The notes beneath the pieces are model-generated. The model was not told where the DNA came from. It saw only the letters and a program-made list of their open reading frames with translations, and ran no database searches. Position numbers and translations under genes: made by a program. Below, piece by piece: positions 11,101 to 25,200 of a stretch of 64,000 nt of DNA (position 1 is its first letter; each line of letters opens with the position of its first letter). Source of the DNA: Drosophila persimilis (Eukaryota > Arthropoda > Insecta > Diptera > Drosophilidae); assembly GCF_003286085.1 (NCBI RefSeq), contig NW_020825294.1, positions 3,348,001 through 3,412,000 on the forward strand. The letters run 5' to 3'.

Positions 11101-12250
11101 ATGCCACACTCCCAGGTCGCTCTTTGTTGCTGTCTTTCCTTCTCTTTCCTCTCTCTGGCTGTCTGTCTGGCAAATGAGATTCCTGCCTCTCGGCTGATGC
11201 CTATTGCCTATTGCCTATTGCCTGTGGTCCTTGCCGTGTCCTGGTCCTGTTACTGTTGTGAATCCTTTTCCTGTATAGGCTGCAACACCTTCGGACCAAA
11301 GACTTAATCAAGTTGACCCCTTGCCAGAAAGGTAGCCAGGGCAACCGAGAGCAATGAGAACTAGGACCTGCTCTCTCTCTCCTTTCGCTTCGCTTCGTTT
11401 CGTTTGGTTTCTTTTCATATCTCTCTGCATCGGCCTCTTCTTTGTCCAAGTTGTTTATTGACACTTTGTTATGTGCTGCAAATGACAGTCGGGACACATG
11501 GAGAGTGTCCAGGGTCCTGTCGCCTGCTTCCTGCTTCCTGCTCGTTTTTCCATTTTCTGGTTTTTATTGGGGAAATTTTGCTGAGCTGGTTGGCTCGGTC
11601 TGCCCTTCACTGGGTGGTCTGCTCTGGTCTGGTTCGGTGCTTGTAAAGTACAGAACACAAACCCGAATTAGAATCGAATCAATGCAATTGACTTGGACGT
11701 GCATGGGAAATACGAATGCGAAGTTCTGGGAAGCTCCCCAGTCCTCAGTCCTTAGTCCCCATCCCCCCTCTCACTCAGAGGTCCTGTGTTGGATGGTGTG
11801 TCCCGGATGGTGGCCGAAGGGCAAATTAATTGATTGCAATATGATTGATGACATTGCCAGACTGCGACTGCGATTCGCAATCATTTATTAAGGAATCTGC
11901 TCAAGCAGCTTAATGAAAGTTTGCCCAACGTTTCCGTTTCTATCTTGAGGTCCAGTCCATCCTCAGATCGGATTCTTTCACCATTCCGATTTTCCCTGCC
12001 CTGCCCCGCCCTGGCCACCCGATTTCCTTTATGACTTTGGGCTAGGTTTTTCAGGGGCGCGTTGAATCTTGTTTTATTCATGTCCGCTTCTCTTGGCCCG
12101 GCTCTGGGCCTTGGCTTTTCATGTGCTTCGCTTTTCATTGTTTGCAGTTTTTCTTTTGCACACGCCATGGCTTAGCATGAATAGTAAATAGCCCCTGCCC
12201 CCCCCCCAGTCATCCCTCTCTGCCACGTCGTTCTCTGCTGCTGCCACTGC
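5154..12250. other. noncoding stretch, no gene recognised
   Basis: No exon with family similarity is visible on either strand. 5154-5300 carries a degraded piece of the 120-bp unit seen in the inverted repeat, and 6920-6960 has a short stretch reminiscent of its core, which is weak. The remainder is unique DNA with GT tracts (7942-7962 and about 9959-9980), a CAG run (about 9848-9873) and an AGCTCC run (about 10443-10470). Confidence 0.5.
7942..7962. repeat. GT microsatellite
   Basis: (GT)~10 preceded by GTATCT repeats at about 7920-7942. It has no coding meaning. Confidence 0.85.
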
Positions 12251-12313
12251 AGCTTAGAGGGGAGCCGCCCAAAAAAAATACAAGAAAGTCGGACTGCGTT
12301 CAGAGATCGAAGC

Positions 12314-12444
12314 ATTTGATACCCTTCAAGATGCATCATCTATATGGCAACGGCTGGCCATAGGTGGGTGCCACATTCCTCCAATTATCAGGAGTGTGGC
12401 TCTACTCAAAAGCAGAATACCTCCCCCCCGTTAGGGTATCAAAT
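12314..12444. repeat. 131-bp segment bounded by exact 12-bp inverted repeats
   Basis: ATTTGATACCCT at 12314-12325 is repeated as its exact reverse complement AGGGTATCAAAT at 12433-12444. The enclosed ~107 bases have no coding potential. The arrangement would fit a miniature inverted-repeat element, but no target-site duplication is obvious at the edges and only one copy is in the window. Confidence 0.3.
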
Positions 12445-12779
12445 ACATGTAGAAGCAGAAGCGAAATTTGTGAAGAGCAAAGTCTGTGCAGTTTGTGAGT
12501 TGCGCTGCTTCCTTCGCATTTGCTTTGATAAAATATTGATTGCGGTCTGCTTGGCTCTGCCGCTGCCCTCGCCCCCCACCCTCCCTGTGCTGCTTTCCCC
12601 CTGCGCTTTCTAATGCTCAACATGCGTGTCAGGCTTCAGTCTTCCCCTTCCCCTGCCCCTACCCCTGCAGTGGTACAGCTTATTGTTTGTGGTTTTTATT
12701 TTCATCACAAGCAACACTTGCAACAGCTTCCCCCACGAAGAAGCAGCAGCAGTTCCCCCTTGCCCCCAAAAACAGCAGC

Positions 12780-12807
12780 TGTGTGTGTGTGTGTGTGTGT
12801 GTGTGTG
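12780..12807. repeat. GT microsatellite
   Basis: (GT)~14 uninterrupted tract, following CAGCAG-rich sequence. Confidence 0.9.
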
Positions 12808-15131
12808 CCGCAGAAGGGGTTTCAAATTCAACTTCAATTTTGATGGCTACACTCAGAAATTTCGTGCTTAACCCTTGGCCGGCTGAGAGGGCTTCAACTG
12901 TCCACAGGGGAAACTACGAGTGGCAGAGCTCTTGTGGCATTGCGAAATGTATCTTGTTTACTTTTTCCTTTAACAAACATACAAATCTCCTTTTTATTTC
13001 CGAAATAATTTTGAATGGTTCAGACCTTAGCCGAAATTGGAGGTTTTTCGTAAAGAATCTAAGGAAGATTTGTGAATCCAAGATGTATAGAGGATGTGCC
13101 CCACTTTTTCTTATTTAAATTTAAACTCCAAATATATATTTTCACAATTTGTTACTTCAATAAATTGTGTCAAGATGTTAGGCCTTGTAAAATCTATCCC
13201 CCAGGGGGTTAAGTCAGGGCCTGCCTTCTGCTTCCTCACCTTTGGGCCGACACGCACGCAGAACGCAGTTCCGAAAAGGGGGGAGCGTGGAACATGGAGA
13301 TTCCAGTTTTCAGCTCCCATCGAAAAACAACGCCCAGTGGATTTGTCCCTGGCCCTGCCGCTGCCCCTGCCGCTGCCCCTGCTGATGCTGCAGTTGCTCC
13401 AGAAGGCCCAATGTTCTGTGCGAAATAGGCGAAAGAGCCAGCAGGCCAGCAGACACCGAGACAAGGAGACAACGGCAGCGACAACGTCAATTTCATACAT
13501 ATTCAACTGCCTGGAACCGAGCTCCGCTCCGCTCAACTCAAGCGAACTGATGTGTCGACTGGGTTTTGGGGCTAGGGATTGGGCTGCTGGGTCCTGCTGC
13601 TCCTGCTGCTAGTCCAGGACTTTTCCTGCGATTGCCGCTGCTGCTGCTGCTGCTGGGATTTTGCGGCAATTTCAAATACAAATTGCAGTGTTTTTATGGC
13701 TACAAATGCCTTTTTTGTCATTTTTTTACACTCTTTTTCTGGAACGTACTGGGTACTGGGATGTATGTATAGTACGATGTGTTGCTGCTGTTGTAAGCAG
13801 CGACAGTTTGAACAAGGGTTTCAACGAGAGGCAGCACCAGCAGCACCAGCAACAGCATACGAACGGATTTCATTTTAACAGTTTCAGCAACGTTAATCCC
13901 CAATACCCAAATGCAATCGCTTGTCTGTTGGTGGTCGTATCGGCCCTGTGCCACCCCAAAAGGCCAGGGCCCTGGGCCAGGGATTTATGGGGAGGCGTAA
14001 AGCGTTTTCCCCTCCCTCCACACGAACCAGAGTCAGAGTCAGATTCAGAACCAGAACCAGACCCACAGCCAGAACATATGCAGGCAGCCCTACAACTGTC
14101 CCCGAGTCTTTTGTTTAAGCCGCGACAGCAAGAAGCTACCACTAAAAGCCGCAAAAAACATGCTGAAATTGTCAGCGAGGGCACAGATTTCTGTTCGTAT
14201 TGGGTTCACCAGAGAAAAGTGCTGTTGGGAATACGCAACTTAAAGGTTCTGTTAGTCATCGCTGCAATCAGATACGAGAGGAGACATCCCTTCAAAATAT
14301 GACCAATAAGTAATATTGATTTGTGTTTCCAGCTGAAGTGAATTCTGTATTGAAATCAATGAGCATTACGCTACAGATAGACAGTCCTTATGGCAGGCTA
14401 GTGTGAACCAATATTGAGCTATCACTAATTCCCACCAGAACTTAATTTTATTCCCAAAAAGAAAGTCAAATTCCAAAAAAAAATTAAATTTTCATTTGTG
14501 CCACAAAAAAAAAAAAGTATCAATTGCTATGCCCATAGTGAAACTGAAATTCGCTTAGACATCTTGCCCGAAAATTCTCAGATAAATTGTACTTTCCTGT
14601 GGGAAAGTCGAGAAAAAAAATTGAAAAATTGCTATTTTGTGTTGAGGTTTTGGTGTCAATTAAGGTGACATTTGACTTAGTTGCAGGAGGCCAACGCAAT
14701 TGAGTTTTAATTGCACAATTTGGCTAGAGAGATGCTGCTCAAATTTAATGGTTAGTCGATGTGTTTGCTGTTTAAGTTAGCCTCGGTTGGCCGACACGTC
14801 AACAGCAAGCAAGGCACCGGGCACCGAGCACCGGGCCGAAACTGGATGTTGGCCAGAAAGTTCTCAGTGTCTCGATTAAGACGACAAACGAACCACATCA
14901 GCCAGTTATAAACCTTTTGGCTCTGTGGATTTTGATGATGATGGGGTCATACTACGCCGGCTCCTGCCTCTAACCTCTAACCTCTGTGCTCTATCGTCCT
15001 ACCTCCTTTCAGCCCGTCTCCATGGATGCTTACCCTGCTTGGCCCCGCTTTGCGGGGCTTTCAGGCTTCCAAACTGTATAGCCGGCCTGTCGTCTAAGGG
15101 GAAAGGTCGATGAGATGCCGTCTGCCGATTA

Positions 15132-15183
15132 CGATGGGCGATGATGGTGATGATGATGATGATGGCGATGGCGATGATGATGG
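15132..15183. repeat. GAT/GGCGAT trinucleotide array
   Basis: Imperfect GATGAT and GGCGAT repeats about 50 bp long. The reverse strand would give His or Ile runs, which produce shadow open frames only. Confidence 0.85.
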
Positions 15184-18100
15184 CTGCTGCTCTGATGACT
15201 GTGACTGTGACTACGACAGCAACAATACGCAATCTGCTGCTTGGAGATGAGCAAATCTCTCGATTCGGCTAGTGATTTTTTATGGAGAAAAATGTGACTG
15301 AGAGGGCACATTAGAAGGGGATAAACGCAATAGCCATTTCCCATTGATGAGCGTTATTTTATCAGGGACCCAATCTAAATAAATGGGAGAGGGTTAATGA
15401 AAGATTATTCCCAGGAAATCAGTGGTAGGACAGACCACATCTTCTATTGGTGGGGCAATATATGAATATATAAAACTAAAGGGAAAATTATAAATCAATA
15501 AAGAGTAACACAATTTACGGGTTTATTTTCATAGTCCAAGTTCCCATCAATAGAAATGATTCCAGGCAGTGTCTCAATCACCGGTGACACATTCCTCTTG
15601 CTCATCTCTAGACAAGCCATTCGGTAATCCCCAACCCCCTCTCCACCCAGCCTCCATGCCACTCCACCATCGTGTGAATGTTGCTTGCATTTGCATATTC
15701 TCTAATTTGGCTAGTTTGGCAATTGCGGCCGATTTTGCAAAATGTTATTTGCCATGGGCGCCACCTCCTGACCAGGAGGCACCCGCACCAGCACCCGCCT
15801 GTCCCCGCATCGGAGGCACCCCCTTTTGCCTTCTGCCTTCTGCCAACTATGCAGCCAGCCGCAGCCGAATGGCTTCACAAGTATTTAGTCTATGACGAGT
15901 TGAGTGGTTTCAAGTGGTTCCCCACCCACCTACTACCTTCTGCTCTTCTCCCTAGCCAGCCTCCCTGTACGAGTATGTACGTATATTTATCCTCCTGGCC
16001 ATGTGCTATGCTTCGTGTCGTGTGAATTTGTTTAGTTTCGAGTGATGCAAAGTCGGCGGCAAAGAGCAGTGGGGCAGGAGTTTGTTCCACTTCATCGTGC
16101 CTGCCCCACCTGCGGCAACTGCGGGGTAGGGTCGGATCGGATTTTCCCCCCTTTGCTCTGTTCGACTATTTTTCTACTTGATAAATGGGGTTTTATTTTA
16201 TTAAAATCCCTGACTTGTTGTACCATTGCGGTGTTCAGCCAAGCCAATCACATTATGAAGGCAACCAATTTTAATTACGGCCATTACAACAACTGGGCAA
16301 AAATCCGAAACAAAAATAACCACAAGGAAGAAGGTGGCAGGAGCCAGGAGGAGAAGCAGCCGCAGCAATAATGGCGAGGCTGAGCCCTAATGCCTTCTGG
16401 CCAAAACTCATTTGGCCGCGTTAAAGTAATTACGATTTATAGGCCACAAAAATCCGTAACACAACATAAATCCAAATGAGCCAGCATTTCTCTCTCTCTC
16501 TCTCGCTGAGGGAGTTAAAAAATTTTAACCACACACAGAACGAGTACTACGACAGCACTGACAGAACCAGCCGACACCTGACCCCACCTTTTGGTGGTGT
16601 CTTTATTACTTTGTCAAGGCAACGTGCGATAAATAAATAAATAAATGCCGCCTAACAAGCCGCAAAGTTGGATCAAGGTATGGGGGGGGGGGGCTATGGG
16701 GTGCTATGGGGGCTATGAGGGGCCGGTAGGTTGTTAAGGGGAGTCAAGCGAAATTTGTTGCAATTCATTGACTTGGCGCAAAGGCGCAAACATAAATTTC
16801 TGTGCCACGGGCTGTAAAATATCGACAGCAGCAGCAGCAGTGGAGGCAGGCAGCAACCCAAAAACAACAAGAAAAATCAAGAAATATTAATGACTTGAAC
16901 GAACAGTCGATACCCTCACCAATAGCCGAACATAATTAATGGCCAGTGGATTAATTAACAGCAGTTTCGTTTCACTAGCACTTGTGTATATTTCACACTT
17001 ATTTTTCACGCCATTCAATGTGGCACGAATAGGTATTTATACCCTTTGGTGAATATACATTCTCTGGGATAATCAAAGTTTACTGCAGAAAGTACTAAAT
17101 GGTGTGAAAAGTGGCGAGATCTCGCAGTAGTGGAATGATTTTGTATTTATTTATAGGCGGAGGTCTAACGAAAGGACGTTCCCTAGAGAAGAACACGCTT
17201 TCAGCTCCCTCTATTCTCGCATAACATATATATTTATCTCCCATCTAGGATATATCTGGTCGAATGGGATCAATCGCTTAAGTTCTGTGTCTGATTCCGC
17301 CGCCTGACGAGGGTGCTTGATTCTCCATTCCCTGGAGGTCAATCAATCTGTTCCCCTGAAAATTTCCACTTGACTTGCTCCATTTATGCCCGACAAAAGT
17401 CGTCACAAAGTGCCCATACCCTGTCCCCCGGCGAGTGTACAAAACAAACTTAAATGCCAGCATATTGTAAATTTATTGGATTGGGGACATCGTGGCGGTG
17501 TTCTGAGCCTCTGAGCTGGGCTCTGGCATGGGGCATGGGGCATGGGACATGGCATAGGGGGAGTGAGGCATGTGGCATGCGGCCTAAGAGTCAGGGCTGC
17601 CTGTTGGGTGACATGTGCAGAGAGGGCAATCAGGCGATGGCGATGGCGAATTGCGATTACGATTACGATTGCGTTTGCGATGGCAATGAGCTTCTCAGCA
17701 GCCGAGAGAAGCAGCGCAAGGATATAATATAAAATGTTGCCTACATATGGGGGCAACATTTGCCCTTGCAATAAATAAATGTTAGAAACGGAAAAAGAAA
17801 TCAAAAGTCGAATTGAAATCGTTCCGCTGCTAGTGCGGAATGTAGGTTGCGAGATTAATGGAAACGAATGAAATCTCTCACTAAGAATGGTCCTATAAAC
17901 ACTTACAAATCTTAAAATAAATGTGTACAGAACCTGCTGTTGAAATATGTACATGTTTTCTATTGTTTCATTATTTATGGAGGAAACGGAGGGCTCTCCG
18001 AGTACAAATCTGAAACATATTGAATGCCTTTTAATATTAGATGATGGCTAAACCAAAGTCGATGGTAAATCTAGGAAATCCTTTGCTTTTAACATTGCTG

Positions 18101-18435
18101 TAATACACTTTATATTTTAAACACATTTCAAAACACATAAAGTAGCCTTCTATATGGGTCAATTGGTTAAGTTAAATTTACTCTTTCGGCTGATGGTAGA
18201 AACCTTTTAAAGGAATGTGTCTGCGCTCTCGGCTCTCGGTAATATTCACCCGACCCCATTTGGCCGGCACATCTTATTAGTCTAACCCATGCCCCATGCC
18301 CCATCCCCCCTCCCACTCCCAGGAAGAGGCCATCATTTGGCTAATCTACCCTCTTCAGACACTTTATAGGGCAACCCGACAGCCACCCAAGGGCGGATGA
18401 CCAGCCCCCGGATGACCTTCGCTGACTTCGATGGA

Positions 18436-18474
18436 GCACAGCACAGCACAGCACAGCACGGCACGGCACGGCAC
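18436..18474. repeat. pentanucleotide array CAGCA to CGGCA
   Basis: Several GCACA units pass into GCACG units in a clean tandem block of about 39 bp, showing a variant that spread within the array. Confidence 0.85.
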
Positions 18475-18578
18475 ACGCTGTTTAACTATTTGTCTGGGGC
18501 TCAAGAGGCTGATTCAAATGTTTAGCCAAACGCTGAAATGTAAATCGTTGCAAGAGCAGCAAAAAATCTATCAACTTT

Positions 18579-18648
18579 GAGACAGAGACAAGAAAACGAG
18601 ATAGGGACAGACACAGAGACAGACACGGAGACAGAGAGAAGAGAGAGT
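18579..18648. repeat. purine-rich GACAGA tract
   Basis: About 70 bases of GACAGAGAC-like repeats with almost no pyrimidines other than C and T singletons. It is simple-sequence DNA. Confidence 0.75.
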
Positions 18649-18742
18649 GCTAAAGGAAGAGAGCTCTCACCTAATTCTACTTCAACTGCTGCTATTTCTG
18701 GCCTGCCGTATTTCACGCCTCGCTGCATGGCTGAGGTGACTG

Positions 18743-18776
18743 TGGGGGATGGCTGGGGGGTGGGGGGTGGGGGGTG
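18743..18776 (+). other. potential G-quadruplex motif
   Basis: Four G runs of five to six bases lie within about 34 bases, separated by loops of one to six bases (GGGGG-ATGGCT-GGGGGG-T-GGGGGG-T-GGGGGG). This satisfies the usual G4 pattern on the plus strand. No gene is adjacent, so a role is not suggested by context. Confidence 0.6.
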
Positions 18777-21700
18777 CCGCAAGGACGGACCACCCGCTGG
18801 CTAGCAAAATGCCTTTCGTTGTTCTTGCTCGCAGTTGACATGCTCACCGACGGAGGAGGACTAGTTTCTAAAAACTTTTCTTGCCCATTGTTCAAACTTT
18901 TTCCCAGCCACCCATCACTCACGCCCTAAAACTCAATCCTTTCTCCATTCCACAGCAGCCCCATTCCACAGACCCATTTCCATTCGCATTCCCATTCCCA
19001 TTCCCAGAAAGCAGCGCGAATTCAGAGATTAGTCTTCCACTTGGATAAATCTGCAGCAATGGGCGGCAAAGTTATGGCATTCGAAGAGTGTCTGGAAACA
19101 GAGAGCGGGGACAAAGGACACTGGACACAGGAGCAAAGCGACCAACCGAGGCGATAGCCGCCATGACTACCTCTTCCACCTGGCCAGAGGCAATTCCTGT
19201 GGACCGTCAGCATTCTGCTGCCCGCTGCTCGTGGCTCCTGCTACCCCGTATTTGTGTCACTTTATTTGTATTAATGGCACTCGGGCATCCTGCGGCGCAG
19301 CTACAATAAGTAATTTGATCGAGTGGCAACGACTCCAGACTCCAGACTTCTAGACTACCAACAGCGAACAGCGGACTGCGGACTGCCCGTCGAGGCAGCA
19401 CCAGGCTCAACGCACTTTGGTCCCTCCCCATTCTGGGCCCTCCTCTGGATGCTCCTCTGTCCAATGCATTGTGCATTGGCGAAATGAATTTTTAGAAGAT
19501 GGCAGAAACGAATAGCAGACCAGAAATGGCGCAAAAACGAGACCAAAGAGAAGACTGAATGCTCTCGAGGGTCCTGGCACTGCCACTGACTCGAATCGCT
19601 GTTCAGACAGACAGGGCTCTGGGATAAGTGGAGCAGCAATTGGTTTGAAGCTGGGGTTATCATGAAGCGAGCTTGAAGGATGCTTCAACTGAAGATAATT
19701 TCGATTGGGAACCACTTTCCACGAGAACTTTGAGACTGTTTAAGCAACACGAGAAGGGCTTCTTTCGGTTTTAGATTGAGATTCTACTTGTTACAAAGAA
19801 ATAAATAAATTGAAGGAGCCAACTAGAAAATGCATTAAAAATGCTGCATGATTGAAGCACAAGGAAATTCTAGCTATATTTTTGATGAAAAGGGGGACTC
19901 TATTTGGTAGAAAACCAAAAGGTTATGGGAACCGCAACAACATTTCAATTAGTACTCATTCCACGCATAAGTGATCATGGAAATCTGCACTTGGGATAGA
20001 CCTCTCCCATATCTATGTGTCCCCTTATCAACCTCATTCCATAGCTAATATACCCCCCAAAAGGACAGACCAAACGACAATCGAATCCATCCGCAATGGC
20101 GACTAAAACTACTAGCCAAAAGGAGCTGGAGGAGGAGTTCCACGACGGGGCAGCCTAGGGATTCAGGATGCAGAAATTTTGAACATCTAGGAGTAACAAC
20201 GGCAGCCGAGTGCAAGGGATTAAACACTCTAGATTTTATTAGATAGAACCCAGTGAACAGCAAACGAAACGGAATTTTGCAGCGCCCACCGTTTATGGCC
20301 GTCCAGCCCCACCCCATCCCACTGGTCTTTTAAGCTTGCATCCCATCCCCACCCGTTCGCTCAAGGTCCACACGAACATCATAAATTCTGTGACAAATGC
20401 AGGTACAAAGTGCTTCCCAGTGGCAAACTTTTGCTTGGCCAAGATAAGGCAGAGATTCCAGCTGGAGCCCACGCCGAGCAGGACCCTCTTTTCGGGCCTG
20501 GTCAAACATAATTGCCAAAACTTTAAGCTCTCCCTCTCCGGCTCCGGCACCGGCACCGGCTCCGGCAACAGCTACGTCTGCCCACCGCCCTGTGTCGAGT
20601 TGGGTGAATTTTAATACCAATTGATTCGAGATTTTCGCAAAATATTTGCATTAACTTGTCAATTCTCATGAGAGAGGCCTAGGCCAGGCCAGGGCCTGAT
20701 TAGCTGTCATTGTGCATTCCAGTCAACAGAGGGGAAACGGCCTGCTTGTTCGCCAGAGCACTGAGAGGCGGAGGCTGGCCATATGAACCCAGGAAAACTG
20801 GAGAGCTGTACAGTGAACACATGCCACAACCGGACAGTGTTTTTAACCAGTATATTCAAATGAAAGCTGGATTGTGGCGACTCTTTGTTAGAGTGAATTT
20901 CCCTGTACTTGGTATTTGGTATATTGTGGTCGCAAGTTCCCAGTTTCCGCCTTGTTTTGTAAGACTGCATAATATTTTCAGTTCAGGGTAGGCGACAGTT
21001 GTGGTAACAAGTGACTTGAGCTGGTTTTGTTATTGAAATGAGCCACAAACCCATACACGCACACACATACACACACATTTATTCACGCACTCCGCAGTCA
21101 CACCGATCCACAAACACAGCTGCAGATAGACATACAGATACACCCGCAGATACACTCATGCACAATGTCTATATGGATGGGGACGGGGTAGGGGCTGGGG
21201 GGGATTGACACTCGCACGCATGCATAAGTAAACCAACATAAACATTTGCTCCAACGCCGAGTATAAAATGGCATAACAAGCAGCAAACCACACACAAAGG
21301 CACAAGGGCACCGGAGGAATAAAAGCAGGCGAGGAGGCGGTAGTACTACAGGGGAGCGAAGAACGTATGTATAATATTGTATGGCAGCCATAGATCGAAT
21401 TTTATGATACCCTATTAGCGGATAATTGGGGCAATTGGGAGATGAGTACATGGCTGGCTTAACGAGGATATTTCTCATGTTCTGGGGGGGGGGCATCTTT
21501 CGACGGCACAAATGAGAGGATTTAATAAAGGTGGAGCCTTAAAAAGGGAGCTGTTATGGGTTGAACTTACCACAGTTTTCTTCATCTCGTATATCCAAAA
21601 ATAAATCCATTTATCGTAGGTAATACAAAAATTCGTTTGTTATCTGAAATACACAATAAAAATTAAGCAATTAAATCAAATCATATATTATTTTTTTAGC

Positions 21701-22198
21701 CCTAAAATATTCTGCTATACGTAATGGAATTTCCTGAAATGAAACTATGAATAATGCTGAAGGGTTCTGCACAGGAGAGCTTTTGCTGCAAATGTTTAAG
21801 TAAAAAGTTCCTTTCAAGTTGTTTACAAACAGGGAATACCCATCATTCCTTTGAGTGCACGAAAAACCGCAGTTGGGAGCCACAAATTTTGTTGCTGCGC
21901 ATTGCTGATGCTGCTCCAACTGTTCCTTCTGTTCCTTCTGTTCCTTCAGTTCCTGCTGCTCCAACTGCTTCAACAGCTCCGCTCCTGTTGGCCATGTGGC
22001 TGATACTCGTACTTCTTCTGGCTTCAACAGTGGCTTCTGTAGCTGCTGCTGCTTCGAGTGGGGGGAAATTGCTGGAAAAGCTGGGCTGGTGCCGCCATCA
22101 TCATCTTCGCCTTATTACCGCAGCTTTTCTTTTGTGAGTTGCAAGTTGCTGGTATTGTTGCTGCCACTGCGCGGCTGCCACTGCGACACCTTAACGAG

Positions 22199-22225
22199 CT
22201 GCTGCTGCTGCTGCTGCTGCTGTTG
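22199..22225. repeat. CTG trinucleotide array
   Basis: (CTG)~8 run. Open on both strands but not within a recognisable coding exon. Confidence 0.85.
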
Positions 22226-25200
22226 TGTCAGGTGTGGCGTGGGCCAAGTGCTCGCATTCGATGGGGGTGAAGGACCCCTCCTGTTTTTCTTTTCTCAACT
22301 GGCCATGCAATTAAATTGGAGCCAGCCAGCACACAGTTCGATGCATGCTACATGGCATCTAAGCAATTGACAGGTTGCACTTGAAGGCTGACACGTCGCA
22401 CACACGTCACACAAACAGGAGAGAGATAGAGCGACACACACACACATACAGGCGAGTGCACATGCAATCAATTAAATTCGTTGTAAATTCAACGGCTTAT
22501 CTGCCGTAATCAATCTTAATTTTCCACTTGACATGCATCGCCGAGGCAAAGGAAAATGGAAAGGCAAAGGCTTGGCAGGAGAAGAAAACCATCTCGACTC
22601 TTCTCTCCCACTCGAGGGATCCCCAAGGCACTCGAGTGTGAGCAAAAGAGAGGGACGGAAGACGGACACACACTGCGTATACGCAACCTGGCCGCTCGAT
22701 TCTTTACGCATTTTAAATCAAAAATACATTTCCGGCTGCCGCCACACAAAGAATTCCATGCCACAATTTACGAGTGTAGGCCCCAAATAAGAGAAGAGTG
22801 TGCATTGCAATCCAAAGTGCACTCGAGACAAATGTAAAATAAAAATCGCAAAAATGTTTAAACTCGGTATAAAAGTGGGACAGTTCCTCGGGACTGGGAC
22901 TGGCACTAGGCCCGGACTGTGGACTGTAATGGATGATTGTTTGCGAGAGTACGAGTATTTTCCTTTATTTTTCAAAACTTTTCAATTGATTTCCCCCTCT
23001 CTCTCTCTGTGCTCTTTGCAATCGTAATCAGTTCGTTTTACAGGTAGGTTTCAATAATTGAAATTTTTCATTCGGGTTACGGAATTTGTCCGCATCCTAC
23101 AGCTCGTATATTGGATTTCGATTACCAAAAATGGCTCTTATGATTGAATCTCAAATGCACACACTTCGTATGGCAGGAAAATTTAATCGAGAATTTTTGA
23201 TAGGAATAGCATCTCTGATTGGAACTGGAAAATTTCTGGGGATTGCACATATTAAATGGTTTTATTCAACAATAAATGAACAAATAAATAACAATTTTTC
23301 CTGCAAAATAAAATCTAAGCAACTAAGGAAAATTTGTAATGAAATTCGTTAAGTTCGGATTGAATTCGATTCTCAATTAATTATAAAAATATAGCCAAGA
23401 AGAAGTCTTACGATACAAAACTTTAAACGACGCACCTTCACAAATAAAATATTAAAAGGCAAGGGACTATTTTTTCGACTTTTCCAGAGCTATTAAAGTA
23501 AAAATTTTGAAGAAAAATGAACGCAAACAAATTATTGTTTTGGCATTTGAAAGATTAATATTTCCCAGACGATAAGCTGAAGCTACAAAGTGTTCAGGTC
23601 TTATTTAAAGAAGATACTTGAGTTATCTGAAAAGAAGAAGCACTACCTCCAAGAGAAACATTGCATATACCATTTTAGAAAAATTTAAGACAAAATCTTT
23701 CAATAGCAAAAAGAACCATAATTCATTAAAAATTTGTACAACCCAAAATCTATTAGAAAAAGTTGGTTCTAATGAATTTTATTAATTTTTACGAGTTTAT
23801 CTCCTATATTTTTAAATATTCATGATTTCGAAGAAGTGTTGAATGCAAAAATAGAGGAAACCATCTTTCATTGGTGAAAAACCTTATTCCATAATGACCC
23901 TTTTTTATAAAATTTCCAAATGTCATATAGATTTCATTTCCATGTACCCTGTTTCGTAAGTTAATGCACATTTGCATACTCAACAAATTTTGATAGACTC
24001 TTGTACTTCGAATCGAGACAGAAAGCCTTGCAATATCAATGCCCACTAGAAATCTACTGCTCTATCTATTTGTGCACACATATGTATACTCGTATTCCAC
24101 CGAGATACCAACAACACAGTACAATCTTTCAAATGAAATTCCCTCGAATTATTGAAAATTGATATTTGTTAATTGAAGTTCGTTAATTGAAATCGAAGAG
24201 AAAGTGCAAACTAAGTGCTAGAACCACTCCATAGTGCTACTTTGTTTGAGTTAGCCCAACAAATTCATTACCAATATCCTCGAAAGCCCTAATGGACGAT
24301 TATGGGCCTCAATGTTTAATCAAAATCACTTGAAATGCCTTCCAGCTAACCAGGGTCTCCATCTGCTCCTCATCCTCCTCCCTCTGGCGCCCCATCCCAT
24401 TCCACCACTTATGCTTATGTGCATCCAAATTTTGTGCATGCCAGAGAGTGATTTTGGTGCTTGGCTCGGATCGAACCGAACCGAATCGAATCGAATCCAT
24501 CAGTTGGCCCAGAGATATTTCAACCATCTTGTTGCAATTTGTCCAAGTTTGTTCGAGGACAGAACCGCATGTTGCCACACTCGTAAGTAGAACCCACGGC
24601 CCCGTCCCGGACGCATCTATGGCTTGATGTACGCACTGATACACCAGTTACCGGGAGCATTACTTAATATGTGTAAATTGTGTGGCATCAACTATGCATT
24701 GTGTGTTATCTCTGGCTATCACAACTCCTGCTCCCGCACCCCACTACACCTCGCCGCGCCCCGACCCTATGTCCTCGTCCTCGTCCTCGTCGTGTGCATG
24801 TGCCTGGGTCGTGGCTGAAACAATTTATCATTTGAGCATGACGCACGAAACGCAACACACACTCCACTCCCCTCCGTCCCCACCGTCCCACACCGAGATA
24901 CGCACTCATACATGTATTCAAATGCATTATACCATTGAGCTTATCAGTGGGGCTTCCACTTGCCTTCCTTTCCTCCCACGGCCCCTCCCCCTCCATAACC
25001 ACTCGGGCTTAGTACTCCTCGAGGCAAAAGCATTTAACATGCAGTTTATGTTTGCCGCAAGATCTATTACAGGAAATTCACATATGTATGCCGATGTGCA
25101 CAAATTGTTGTAAGTGGGTGTGGCCGGGAGATGGATGATGGTTTCACCAGGAGATGGAAAAGGAAAGGCAGATCCTTTGCCAGAGCAGAGGTAGATCCAG

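Larger units (their letters stand above)
12251..18720. other. noncoding stretch, no gene recognised
   Basis: Open frames here are low-complexity (Pro, Cys, Leu, Ser and Gln runs) and none resembles a known family. The stretch includes a GT tract (12780-12807), CTGCCG-type runs (about 13350-13385), a GAT array (15132-15183), a G12 run (16682-16693) and CAGCA/CGGCA repeats (18436-18474). A pair of exact 12-bp inverted repeats (12314-12325 and 12433-12444) may mark a small element. Confidence 0.5.

Noticed and set aside
13661-14302. 213-residue plus-strand frame
   Set aside because: Changing low-complexity composition, no domain, no splice or codon-bias support.
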